In this document: one piece after another, positions 18,942 through 27,741 of the stretch
Layout of the letters: each line of letters opens with the position of its first letter
Numbering within the stretch: the stretch's first letter is position 1
From: Sulfuritalea sp.
GTDB lineage: Bacteria; Pseudomonadota; Gammaproteobacteria; Burkholderiales; Burkholderiaceae_C
Direction of reading: 5' to 3'
Assembly: GCA_021737875.1 (NCBI GenBank)
Contig: JAIPDD010000007.1
Location: forward strand, 1-40,159
Length of the DNA stretch: 40,159 bases
The notes under the pieces: model-generated
Told to the model about the DNA's origin: nothing
What the model saw: only the letters and a program-made list of their open reading frames with translations
Database searches by the model: none
Program-made: the position numbers and the translations under genes

Positions 18942-20357
18942 TCAGTTCTGAAGGGTTTTCAAAGGTAGGCGAATCAGAGCGTCCAAACCTGCCAAGCGAC
19001 CGGCTTCAAAACGGTTCTCTAAGCTGATCTCTCCGCCCAAGGCCAAGACCATTTCCCGGGCAATGGTCAGCCCCAGACCCGAGCCCGATGCGGGCCGCTC
19101 CGTCGCGAAGGGTTGAAACAAACGGCTGCGTTGGGTGGCGTCCATTCCATGCCCTGAGTCGGAAATGCGCAGCTCGGCGTGTGTGCCTTTTTGGCACAAG
19201 CCAATCCGTAAACTGCCGCCTGTGGGGCAATAGCGAATGGCGTTGTCAAGGAGGTTGCGGGTCATTTCACGCAAGATCCACGCATGGGCGACAACGGTGC
19301 AGGCTTGGGTTTCTATCTCAAAGTCCAACGATTTGGCGGCAATCAAGGGGGAGAGATCCAAAGCGATATCTCGCACCGCAGGAGCCCAATCGAGCGATTG
19401 GTAATCTTTTTGCTGGCGCACCTGTTCCACCTTGGCCAAGGAGAGCATTTGGTTGGCCAGTTGCGTGGCCCTGTCCACCGTTGCCTCAATGTCTTGAAGC
19501 GCCAAGTCAGGCGCAAGGTCTCCCCGCCGGGCCGATTGCACCTGCAGTTTCAACACAGCAAGCGGAGTTCGAAGTTGGTGGGCTGCGTCTCGGACAAACC
19601 GTTTTTGGTTTTCCAGCAGGTATTGAAGACGTTGCATCACTTGGCTGGTGGCTTGGGTTAGCGGCCGCAATTCGCGCGGAAGATTGGACTCGTCAATCGC
19701 GCTGAGATCGTCTTCTTGGCGGCTGGACAACGCATGGCTGAGCCTGCGAACAGGCCGTGTCACGCGTTGGACAACAAACAGCACAACGCCGGCAATCACA
19801 GCGATAAGCGCCACTTGCCGAAGCAAGGTTTCTATCAAAATTTGCTGGGCCAGGGTCTGCCGAAGTTCTAAGGTTTCGGCCACTTGCACCATCGCCATCG
19901 CACGTTCGCTGCCGGTGGCCACGGGTTGTAACAAGATGGCAACCCGCACCGGTTCCTCGCCTAAGCGGGCATCGTAAAAATCAACCAATGCGGCATACGG
20001 ACCTTGGTCAGGCAAGCGGCCTTGCCAAGCGGGCAGGTCTTGCGCGCCATCGATCCACTGGCCTTTGGCGTCTGACACGCGGTAGGTCATGCGGCTGCGG
20101 TTATCGGCTTCAAAGGCTTCTAATGCGGCGTAGGGAATGCGCGTTCTCAACTGCGCTTGGTCTGCGCTGCCTTGGATTTCAATCAGCTCTCCGATGGCTT
20201 TGGCCGATGCCAAGAGGGTTCTGTCATACGCAATATTCACCGCATTCAAGGTTTGACGGTACAGGCTAAAGGTATCAAGGGCGACGAACAACACAATCGG
20301 CAGCAAAATACCAATAAGCAGGCTGCGCCGCAAGCTGGTGTGACGAAGGTCTGCCAT
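18942..20357 (-). CDS. Sensor histidine kinase (TctE-like)
   Basis: ORF 471 aa; H-box FVRDAAHQLRTPLAVLKLQ, N-box MTRNLLDNAIRYCPTGGSLRIGL, G-box GSGLGLTIAREMVLALGGEISL, N-terminal TM and periplasmic region. Confidence 0.94.
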   Translation of the reverse strand: MADLRHTSLRRSLLIGILLPIVLFVALDTFSLYRQTLNAVNIAYDRTLLASAKAIGELIEIQGSADQAQLRTRIPYAALEAFEADNRSRMTYRVSDAKGQWIDGAQDLPAWQGRLPDQGPYAALVDFYDARLGEEPVRVAILLQPVATGSERAMAMVQVAETLELRQTLAQQILIETLLRQVALIAVIAGVVLFVVQRVTRPVRRLSHALSSRQEDDLSAIDESNLPRELRPLTQATSQVMQRLQYLLENQKRFVRDAAHQLRTPLAVLKLQVQSARRGDLAPDLALQDIEATVDRATQLANQMLSLAKVEQVRQQKDYQSLDWAPAVRDIALDLSPLIAAKSLDFEIETQACTVVAHAWILREMTRNLLDNAIRYCPTGGSLRIGLCQKGTHAELRISDSGHGMDATQRSRLFQPFATERPASGSGLGLTIAREMVLALGGEISLENRFEAGRLAGLDALIRLPLKTLQN

Positions 20358-20360
20358 GGC

Positions 20361-21038
20361 TTATTCGGCTTTGAGTAAGTAGCCCAAACCCCGCAGCGTG
20401 ACCAGAGTCACACCGGCACTTACCAGTTTTTTCCTTAAGCGGTAAACCACTACCTCAATGGCCTCTAACTGAACATCTTTTTGGTCTGGGAAAACCAAGT
20501 CCAGCAAGCGCTCTTTGGCAAGCGCATGCTCTGGCTTTTTCATCAAGGCTGCCATCAACGCAAACTCCCTGGGGCTTAAGTCCATCACTGCGCCATGAAG
20601 GTAGAGCGCACGGTTGTCACGGTCTAGCCGAAGGGCGCCTAAGGTACTGGTCTGGTTATCGGTTGAAGCGGGTGCGTTGGACTGTCTGCGGTTCAATGCG
20701 CGAACCCGGGCTTCGAGTTCATCGAGGTCAAAGGGCTTGGGAAGGTAGTCGTCGGCCCCCGCATTGAGTCCGAGTATTTTGTCCCCCACCGTCCCCCGCG
20801 CCGTCAAAATTAACACGGGTGTTGGAAGGCCAGCTTGGCGGGCATTTTTCAAAACCTGCAATCCGTCCAGCCCAGGCAAGTTCAAATCCAATACCACCAC
20901 ATCGGGCTGCATCGCTTGCCACGCAGCGACGGCTTGGCTTCCGTGGTCGCACAATTGAACCTGCATCATCTTTCTCTCCAGGCTGCGTTTTAAGGTCAGT
21001 GCCAGAGTGGGATCGTCTTCAATCAGCAGCAGTCGCAT
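20361..21038 (-). CDS. OmpR-family response regulator (TctD-like)
   Basis: Start MRLLLIEDDPTLALTLKRSLERKM at 21038; VVLDLNLPGLDGLQVLKNAR receiver, C-terminal winged helix EAIEVVVYRLRKKLVSAGVTLVTLRGLGYLLKAE. The ORF-track extension to 21665 is antisense to tctC. Confidence 0.95.
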   Translation of the reverse strand: MRLLLIEDDPTLALTLKRSLERKMMQVQLCDHGSQAVAAWQAMQPDVVVLDLNLPGLDGLQVLKNARQAGLPTPVLILTARGTVGDKILGLNAGADDYLPKPFDLDELEARVRALNRRQSNAPASTDNQTSTLGALRLDRDNRALYLHGAVMDLSPREFALMAALMKKPEHALAKERLLDLVFPDQKDVQLEAIEVVVYRLRKKLVSAGVTLVTLRGLGYLLKAE

Positions 21039-21071
21039 AAAGTGGAGGCTGGGGTTTTCCCTAGAGTGTTG

Positions 21072-21089
21072 GACAGCCGATTGACAGCC
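21072..21089. promoter_or_regulatory. Tandem direct repeat GACAGCC-N4-GACAGCC (11-bp period), candidate OmpR-class binding site
   Basis: GACAGCC at 21072-21078 and 21083-21089, between the divergent response regulator and tctC-like genes. Confidence 0.55.
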
Positions 21090-21135
21090 TCGCTTGCCAT
21101 CATAGAGCTGTTTTAAACCCCTCAAGGAGAACCCT

Positions 21136-22095
21136 ATGCGTCGCGATACCTTTCTCAAGTCTTTGGCCGCTTTGTCGGTTGCGGGTGCGTTGCCTATGCG
21201 CGCATGGGCCGCAAGCAACATCAAAATGATGATTCCCGCCAATCCGGGCGGCGGCTGGGATGGAACCGGGCGTGAATTCGGCAAAGCCTTGCTCGATGCC
21301 AAAGTAGCTGACACGGTGCAGTATGAAAACAAAGGCGGCGCAGCGGGCGTAATTGGTTTGGCGCAGTTTGTCAACGCTTCCAAAGGCGACCCCAACGCCT
21401 TGATCATGACAGGTGCCGTCATGGTCGGCGGCATCATTACGGGCAAGCCCCAAGTCGGCATGGACCGCATTACCCCGATTGCGCGTTTGACCAGCGAGTA
21501 CAACGTATTCGTCGTACCCGCGGATTCACCTTTGAAGACGATGAAAGATGTCGTTGAACAAATGAAGAAAGACCCGGGCAGCGTCAAGTGGGGCGGTGGC
21601 TCACGGGGGTCCACAGAGCATATTTGCGCTTCCATGTTGGCAACGCGTGTCGGTGTCGACCCCAAAAAAGTGAACTACGTGGCCTTTCGCGGAGGCGGTG
21701 AGGCCACGGCGGCAATCTTGGGTGGCAACGTCACCGTGGGTGGCAGCGGTTACAGCGAATTTGCGGAATACATCAAGGCCGGAAAAATGCGCGCGATCGG
21801 CGTCACGTCTGAAAAACGCTTGCCCGGTGTTGCAGTTCCCACGATGCGTGAATCGGGCTATGACGTGGTCTTGGGCAATTGGCGCGCTGTCTACGGCGCC
21901 CCAGGAATTACCACTGAGCAGCGCGCTGCCTTGACTGACATGGTGGTGAAAGCGACCAAGTCCAATGCGTGGAAAGCAGCGTTGGATAAAAACGCTTGGA
22001 CACCTGCACTGCTGACTGGCAAAGCGTTTGATGATTTTGTTGACAATGAGTTTGCAAGTTTGCGAGGCATCATGCATTTGTCAGGCATGTTGTGA
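21136..22095 (+). CDS. Tripartite tricarboxylate transporter substrate-binding protein (TctC/Bug family)
   Basis: IKMMIPANPGGGWDGTGREFGKALLDAKVADTVQYENKGGAAGVIGLAQFVN...VKWGGGSRGSTEH. Confidence 0.94.
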   Translation: MRRDTFLKSLAALSVAGALPMRAWAASNIKMMIPANPGGGWDGTGREFGKALLDAKVADTVQYENKGGAAGVIGLAQFVNASKGDPNALIMTGAVMVGGIITGKPQVGMDRITPIARLTSEYNVFVVPADSPLKTMKDVVEQMKKDPGSVKWGGGSRGSTEHICASMLATRVGVDPKKVNYVAFRGGGEATAAILGGNVTVGGSGYSEFAEYIKAGKMRAIGVTSEKRLPGVAVPTMRESGYDVVLGNWRAVYGAPGITTEQRAALTDMVVKATKSNAWKAALDKNAWTPALLTGKAFDDFVDNEFASLRGIMHLSGML

Positions 22096-22631
22096 GTTTT
22101 TTCGGTATCCCAAAAAACCAAGAAATCATCCTTAGTACGGGCATCATCGCGCTGGCCTTCGGGCTAGCGTGGGGTGCTTTAGGGATCTCCTCGGAGGCGG
22201 GGTACGCTGGCATCGGCCCCAATTTTTTGCCGATGCTGGTGTCTGCTGGACTGTTTCTGTGCGGTGGTTTTTTGTTCTGGGAAGCCTTTAGTGGTGGGTT
22301 TCGCAATGTGCCTGATTCAGAGCCTAGCGAAACACGGCAAGAACAACCCTGCTGGAGCGGAATGGTTTGGATGTCGACAGGCTTGTTGCTAAGCGCTGCC
22401 CTAATCACTGCGATTGGTTTTATTTTGAGCTGCGCCTTGTGCTTTGCTTGTGCCGCCCATGGCTTGCGCCAAGCGACTGCGAACCCTTCCCAAGCAGCCC
22501 AGCCCCACAGCATGCGCAGTTGGGTTGTGGATACCTTCCTCGGCTTGACGATTGCTGCGCCTGTGTTTTGGATGTTTACCAAATTCTTGTCTATCAGTTT
22601 GCCGGGATTGACGCAAAGCGGGTGGTTGTAA
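22092..22631 (+). CDS. Tripartite tricarboxylate transporter TctB family small membrane protein
   Basis: GTG start overlapping the tctC-like stop; hydrophobic ORF ([50 protein letters not shown]) between TctC- and TctA-like genes. Confidence 0.88.
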   Translation: MSFFGIPKNQEIILSTGIIALAFGLAWGALGISSEAGYAGIGPNFLPMLVSAGLFLCGGFLFWEAFSGGFRNVPDSEPSETRQEQPCWSGMVWMSTGLLLSAALITAIGFILSCALCFACAAHGLRQATANPSQAAQPHSMRSWVVDTFLGLTIAAPVFWMFTKFLSISLPGLTQSGWL

Positions 22632-24130
22632 TGGATATTTTGAATCACCTGCTTGCGGGTTTTGCAACCGCAGGCACGCCTGTGAATTTGCTCTGGGCTT
22701 TTGTAGGTTGTGCTTTAGGAACTGCGGTGGGCGTCTTGCCCGGGATCGGGCCCGCAACTGCCGTGGCGATGTTGCTTCCCATTACGTCGCATGTGGACTC
22801 TACCGCATCGATGATTTTCTTTGCCGGTATTTACTACGGGGCCATGTACGGTGGTTCAAGCACCTCTATTTTGCTCAACACCCCTGGCGAAACCGCCACC
22901 ATGGTCACTGCCATGGAAGGCAACAAGATGGCCAAGAGCGGTCGCGCTGGCGCTGCCTTGGCAACTGCCGCAATTGGCTCCTTTATTGCAGGAACAATTG
23001 CCACCATCATCGTGACCTTGTTTGCCCCCGTATTGGCCGATTACGCGGTTCGCTTGGGACCGCCTGAATACTTTTGTTTGATGCTGTTGGCGCTGACGAC
23101 GGTGAGCGCTGTGCTGGGCCAAAGCACGGTGCGTGGACTGACCGCTTTGTTTGTCGGACTGGCAATTGGTCTCATAGGCATGGACCAGATAACCGGCCAA
23201 GCGCGCTACACCGGTGGCGTCCCTGAGCTTTTGGATGGCGTTGAAATCGTGTTGGTGGCTGTGGGCTTATTTGCTGTCGCAGAAGCCTTGCATGCGGTGC
23301 TGTTTGAAGGCGCAGTGAAGGAGTCGGAAAACAAACTCACCCGTGTGACGATGAGCGCCAAAGACTGGCGCAGGTCGTTGCCGGCGTGGCTGCGCGGTAC
23401 CGCTATTGGCGCGCCATTTGGTTGTATCCCCGCCGGCGGCACCGAAATTCCCACATTTTTAAGTTATGCGGTGGAAAAAAAATTAGCCAAAGGCGAACAC
23501 TTGGCTGAATTTGGCAAGCAAGGCGCAATTGAAGGCGTTGCCGGCCCCGAAGCTGCTAATAACGCAACGGTCACAACCGCTTTGATTCCCTTGTTGACGC
23601 TGGGTATTCCCGTGAGCAACACCACGGCCATTTTGTTAGGCGCGTTTCAAAACTATGGTATCCAACCTGGGCCGCAGCTTTTCACCACTTCAGCAAGTTT
23701 GGTCTGGGCTTTGATTGCTTCGCTCTACATTGGCAATGTGATGTTGCTGGTATTGAACCTGCCTTTGGTGGGCCTGTGGGTCAAGTTACTCAAAGTGCCT
23801 AAGCCTCAGCTGTACGCAGGAATTTTGATATTTGCCACCGTGGGCGCCTACGGCATGCGCCAAAGCGCGTTTGACCTGGTGTTGCTCTACGCCATTGGTT
23901 TGCTAGGCCTGGTGATGCGACGCTTTGATTTCCCTACCGCCCCCGTCGTCGTGGGCATGATTCTGGGTCCATTAGCGGAAGCGCAATTGCGCAACGCACT
24001 TTCCATTGGCGAAGGCAAGTGGACTATTTTTCTAGAGCGGCCCATGTCGCTGACGCTTTTGTGCGTGGTGGTCGCGGTTTTGGTTTTGCCACGGGTTTTG
24101 AAAAAACGCAAAATAGCCGCTTTCATCTAA
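22631..24130 (+). CDS. Tripartite tricarboxylate transporter permease (TctA family)
   Basis: [52 protein letters not shown]...[47 protein letters not shown]. Confidence 0.95.
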   Translation: MDILNHLLAGFATAGTPVNLLWAFVGCALGTAVGVLPGIGPATAVAMLLPITSHVDSTASMIFFAGIYYGAMYGGSSTSILLNTPGETATMVTAMEGNKMAKSGRAGAALATAAIGSFIAGTIATIIVTLFAPVLADYAVRLGPPEYFCLMLLALTTVSAVLGQSTVRGLTALFVGLAIGLIGMDQITGQARYTGGVPELLDGVEIVLVAVGLFAVAEALHAVLFEGAVKESENKLTRVTMSAKDWRRSLPAWLRGTAIGAPFGCIPAGGTEIPTFLSYAVEKKLAKGEHLAEFGKQGAIEGVAGPEAANNATVTTALIPLLTLGIPVSNTTAILLGAFQNYGIQPGPQLFTTSASLVWALIASLYIGNVMLLVLNLPLVGLWVKLLKVPKPQLYAGILIFATVGAYGMRQSAFDLVLLYAIGLLGLVMRRFDFPTAPVVVGMILGPLAEAQLRNALSIGEGKWTIFLERPMSLTLLCVVVAVLVLPRVLKKRKIAAFI

Positions 24131-24139
24131 GGTGTTGCC

Positions 24140-24991
24140 ATGAAGTTATTACGCTACGGCCCTGTGGGCCAAGAAAAAGCCGGCGCTTTGGGCTCAGACG
24201 GCAAAGTGCGCGACTTGTCGATGCTTTTTTCTGACCTGGACGCCGCCCACCTATCCCCGCGTGCCTTGGCTGCGCTACATGCCTTGAATATCGATGCCTT
24301 GCCAATGGTGACTGGCGATGTGCGGCTGGGGTGTCCGGTGTCGAACATTGGAAAAATTGTTTGTGTTGGACTCAATTACGCCGACCACGCCCGTGAAAGT
24401 GGGATGGAGCCACCCAAAGAACCGATTCTTTTTCTCAAGGCCACGAGTTCTATTACCGGCCCCCATGACCCCGTCACCATCCCGCGGGGTTCCGTGAAAA
24501 CGGACTGGGAGGTGGAGCTTGGTGTGGTGATCGGCAGCAAGACCAGCTATGTGAGCGAGAGCGAAGCCATGGCGTGTATTGCGGGTTATGTGCTGATCAA
24601 TGACGTGTCGGAACGCGCATTCCAGCTCGAGCGCGGCGGCCAGTGGGACAAGGGCAAATGCAGCGACAGCTTCTCCCCCATCGGTCCTTGGTTGGTCACG
24701 CCCGATGAAATCGCTGACCCACACAACCTGCCCTTGTGGTTGGAAGTCAACGGCAAACGCGTGCAAAACGGAACCACTGCGAATTTGATTTTTGGCATTC
24801 CCAAACTCATCAGCTACATCAGTGAATTCATGACACTGCACCCTGGTGATGTGATCAGCACGGGCACACCCGCTGGTGTGGGCATGGGCCAAAAGCCCAC
24901 GCCTTGGTATCTCAAAGCGGGAGACCGCTTGCGCTTGGGCGTGGAGGGCTTGGGAGAGCAAACGCAGACATGCGTGGACTCACGTCCTTGA
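24140..24991 (+). CDS. Fumarylacetoacetate hydrolase family protein
   Basis: IVCVGLNYADHARESGMEPPKEPILFLKATSSITGPHDPVTIPRGSVKTDWEVELGVVIG...GDVISTGTPAGVGMGQKP. Confidence 0.94.
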   Translation: MKLLRYGPVGQEKAGALGSDGKVRDLSMLFSDLDAAHLSPRALAALHALNIDALPMVTGDVRLGCPVSNIGKIVCVGLNYADHARESGMEPPKEPILFLKATSSITGPHDPVTIPRGSVKTDWEVELGVVIGSKTSYVSESEAMACIAGYVLINDVSERAFQLERGGQWDKGKCSDSFSPIGPWLVTPDEIADPHNLPLWLEVNGKRVQNGTTANLIFGIPKLISYISEFMTLHPGDVISTGTPAGVGMGQKPTPWYLKAGDRLRLGVEGLGEQTQTCVDSRP

Positions 24992-25928
24992 CCCACGCAT
25001 CAATCACCTGAACATCATTGACCGCTTTGAGCGCGTCATAGGCTGCTTGGGCTTGGGGGTAATGGCGGCGCAAAAAGTTCAGCCACTGTTTCAAGCGCCC
25101 GGCCTGCTGGCGACGCTCTAGGGTGCTGCGAACCACCGACCAAAAGGTCTGAAGGTGGGGCTGCAAAGACTCCCAAGGCAAGCCTTCGCTTGCAGCGAAT
25201 GCTGGCCGGTGGGCTGACCCAATGGCCAGGGCTAAGCCCGGATAGGTCACGATACCGCGCCCGAGCATGATGGCGTGGCAGCCTGACGCAGCGCGGCAGG
25301 CCTGGGCATCCTGCACCGTCCAAATTTCCCCGTTGGCTACCAAAGGCGTTTTGACAACGGCTGCGATATCTGCCACCCGACTCCAGTAGGCCGGCGGGCG
25401 GTAAGCGTCTGCGCGGGTGCGGGCGTGCACGACAATTTCACTGGCTCCGCCCGCCTCCAGCGCACGGGCGCAATCTTCAGCGCGGCGATCGTCATGAAAG
25501 CCCAGACGCATCTTGGCCGATACCACTTGGTGCGCAGGGACTGCGCGGCGCACAGCCTGCATGATTTTGAATAACAGCTCGGGGTTTTCTAATAAAGCCG
25601 CACCGCCGCCGTGCCGGTTGACCACCTTGGCAGGGCAGCCAAAATTCAAATCCACTCCATCGGCGCCCAAACCGGCCACCCGTGCGGCGTTGTCAGCTAA
25701 ACATTCGGGGTCAGAACCCAATAATTGGGGCCGTACCGGTACACCGGCTGCGGTTTTTCCACCCGTTAAAAGTTCTGGCACAACCCGTAAAAAAGCGCGT
25801 TCAGGCAACAGGGTGTTGGTGACCCGGATGAACTCCGACACGCAGCGGTCTATCCCGCCTACGCGTGTCAAAACATCACGCAAGACAAAGTCAAGCAGCC
25901 CTTCCATGGGGGCCAGAACAATAGACAC
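24912..25928 (-). CDS. dusC: tRNA-dihydrouridine synthase (DusC-like)
   Basis: VLAPMEGLLDFVLRDVLT...DGVDLNFGCPAKVVNRHGGGAALL...VSAKMRLGF...IVVHARTRADAYRPP...LVANGEIW. Confidence 0.9.
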   Translation of the reverse strand: MSIVLAPMEGLLDFVLRDVLTRVGGIDRCVSEFIRVTNTLLPERAFLRVVPELLTGGKTAAGVPVRPQLLGSDPECLADNAARVAGLGADGVDLNFGCPAKVVNRHGGGAALLENPELLFKIMQAVRRAVPAHQVVSAKMRLGFHDDRRAEDCARALEAGGASEIVVHARTRADAYRPPAYWSRVADIAAVVKTPLVANGEIWTVQDAQACRAASGCHAIMLGRGIVTYPGLALAIGSAHRPAFAASEGLPWESLQPHLQTFWSVVRSTLERRQQAGRLKQWLNFLRRHYPQAQAAYDALKAVNDVQVIDAWVKDVSPRMSAFALPSPPRPSASGLPL

Positions 25929-27020
25929 TTAGTTTTTTGCGCCCAAAGCCAGGGCCAGCGCCCTCGATTGCGCTATAGCTGTCACATCAGGCGCAGACTG
26001 CGTATCCCAGCCACCCATGTGTTGGGTGGCTACAGCAGCGAGCGCATCTATCGCAGCGGTTGCATCATTGAGACAACTGATGTAATGAAACGATTGTCCA
26101 CCTGCGTGCAAAAACGCCTCGCGGGCTTCCATATTGATTTCTTCCAAAGTCTCTAAACAGTCACTGGTAAAACCTGGGCACACCACATCGACCCGTTGCA
26201 CGCCCGCTTGGCCCATCGCGATCAAGGTCGGTTCGGTATAGGGCTCAAGCCACTTGGCCCGGCCCAGCCGGCTTTGAAATGTAACTTGGTATTGGTCTTT
26301 GTTGAGACCCAAAGATTGCGCCAACAAACGCGCTGTTTTAAAGCATTCGCAGTGGTAGATATCCCCCAAATGCAAGGTGCGCTCTGGCACACCGTGAAAG
26401 CTCATGACCAGTTTGTCGGGCTGGCCGTGCACCTGCCAGTAGCGTGACACGCTGCTGGATAACGCAGCGATGTACTGCGCATCGTCATGGTAGTGGTTGA
26501 CAAAGCGCAACTCTGGAATCGCGCGGGTTTTTTGGGCCCACATGTACACCGCATCAAACACGCTGGCCGTGGTGGTGGCCGAATATTGCGGGTAGGCGGG
26601 CATTACCAAAACCCGTGTCACGCCGTCCGCCTTCAAGGCATCAAGCTGCGAGGCAATCGAGGTGCTGCCGTAGCGCATCGCCCAGCGCACCACCACCTGG
26701 TGGCCGAGTTGGGTGAGCCGCGATTGAAGCAGAGCCGCTTGTTTTTCAGTCCACAATTTCAAAGGCGAGCCTTCAGGCGTCCAGACGCTGGCGTACTTGG
26801 CTGCTGATTTGGCCGGGCGAAAGCGCAAGATGATGCCGTGCAAGATGAGCATCCACAAGAGGCGCGGGATTTCAACCACCCGGTGGTCGCTTAAAAATTC
26901 TGCCAAGTAGCGGCGAACCGCTTTGGGCGTAGGCGCATCAGGTGTACCGAGGTTGCAAAAGAGCACCGCAGTCTTTGCGGCTTGCCCATGGGCGTAAGGG
27001 GGTTCTTTAGAAAATGGCAT
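25929..27020 (-). CDS. hemH: Ferrochelatase
   Basis: Start MPFSKEPPYAHGQAAKTAVLFCNLGTPDAPTPKAVRRYLAEFLSDHRVVEIPRLLW; LVMSFHGVPERTLHLGD; VVCPGFTSDCLETLEEI. The extension to 27311 is antisense to the HAD gene. Confidence 0.96.
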   Translation of the reverse strand: MPFSKEPPYAHGQAAKTAVLFCNLGTPDAPTPKAVRRYLAEFLSDHRVVEIPRLLWMLILHGIILRFRPAKSAAKYASVWTPEGSPLKLWTEKQAALLQSRLTQLGHQVVVRWAMRYGSTSIASQLDALKADGVTRVLVMPAYPQYSATTTASVFDAVYMWAQKTRAIPELRFVNHYHDDAQYIAALSSSVSRYWQVHGQPDKLVMSFHGVPERTLHLGDIYHCECFKTARLLAQSLGLNKDQYQVTFQSRLGRAKWLEPYTEPTLIAMGQAGVQRVDVVCPGFTSDCLETLEEINMEAREAFLHAGGQSFHYISCLNDATAAIDALAAVATQHMGGWDTQSAPDVTAIAQSRALALALGAKN

Positions 27021-27039
27021 GCGGTATTCTCCCGCACCT

Positions 27040-27741
27040 ATGACCGATTTTTCACACCTGCGCGCGATAACCCTTGATTTGGATGACACGCTCTGGCCTG
27101 TGTGGCCCACCATTGCCCGTGCCGAGAAGGCTTTGGGCGATTGGCTACTGGTGCGTGCGCCCCTGACTGCCGCCTTGTTTTCAGACCCCCAAGCACGGCA
27201 AACGCTTCGGGATGCAGTGCTCGCAGCGCATCCCCACTGGTCCCATGACCTCAGTGCCTTGCGATTAGAAGCCTTGCGCCAAGGGCTCTCTCGTTCCAAA
27301 GAGGACGTCACCTTGGCCCCAGAGGCCTTCGAGGTATTTTTTGCAGAACGCCAGCGGGTGGATTTGTTTGCCGACGCCGAGCCCGCTTTGGCTGCGCTGA
27401 GCGCCCGTTATCCGGTCTTGGCCTTGTCCAACGGCAACGCCGATGTTCACCGGGTTGGATTGGGTGCGTACTTTGTGGGCAGCGTGAGCGCGCAGTCTTG
27501 CGGCGTGGCCAAGCCGGATGTAGCTATTTTTCATACCGCTGCGCGATCATTGAAATTGCAGCCCCATGAAGTGTTGCACATTGGTGACGATGCTGAATTG
27601 GACGTTTTAGGCGCGTTGGATGCGGGCATGCACACCGCATGGATCAACCGCAAAGCGCATGCGTGGAGCCATCCACAAACGCCGCACATCACCGCCACGA
27701 CGATGTTGGAGTTGTGCAGCGTTTTAGGTATCTCGGTTTAA
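27040..27741 (+). CDS. HAD superfamily hydrolase
   Basis: ITLDLDDTLWPVWPTI (motif I), VLALSNGNADV (motif II), VAKPDVAIFHTAA and EVLHIGDDAELDVLGALDAGMHTAWINR (motifs III/IV). Confidence 0.93.
   Translation: MTDFSHLRAITLDLDDTLWPVWPTIARAEKALGDWLLVRAPLTAALFSDPQARQTLRDAVLAAHPHWSHDLSALRLEALRQGLSRSKEDVTLAPEAFEVFFAERQRVDLFADAEPALAALSARYPVLALSNGNADVHRVGLGAYFVGSVSAQSCGVAKPDVAIFHTAARSLKLQPHEVLHIGDDAELDVLGALDAGMHTAWINRKAHAWSHPQTPHITATTMLELCSVLGISV

Noticed and set aside
21039-21665. N-terminal extension of the response regulator in the ORF track
   Set aside because: The extension is antisense to the tctC-like gene; the receiver domain begins cleanly at MRLLLIEDD (21038).
22367-22630. N-terminal extension of the TctA ORF overlapping tctB
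   Set aside because: Out of frame with tctB and unlike TctA; conserved TctA begins at [10 protein letters not shown] (22631).
27021-27311. N-terminal extension of ferrochelatase in the ORF track
   Set aside because: Antisense to the HAD gene; ferrochelatase begins at MPFSKEPPYAHG with a good ribosome site.
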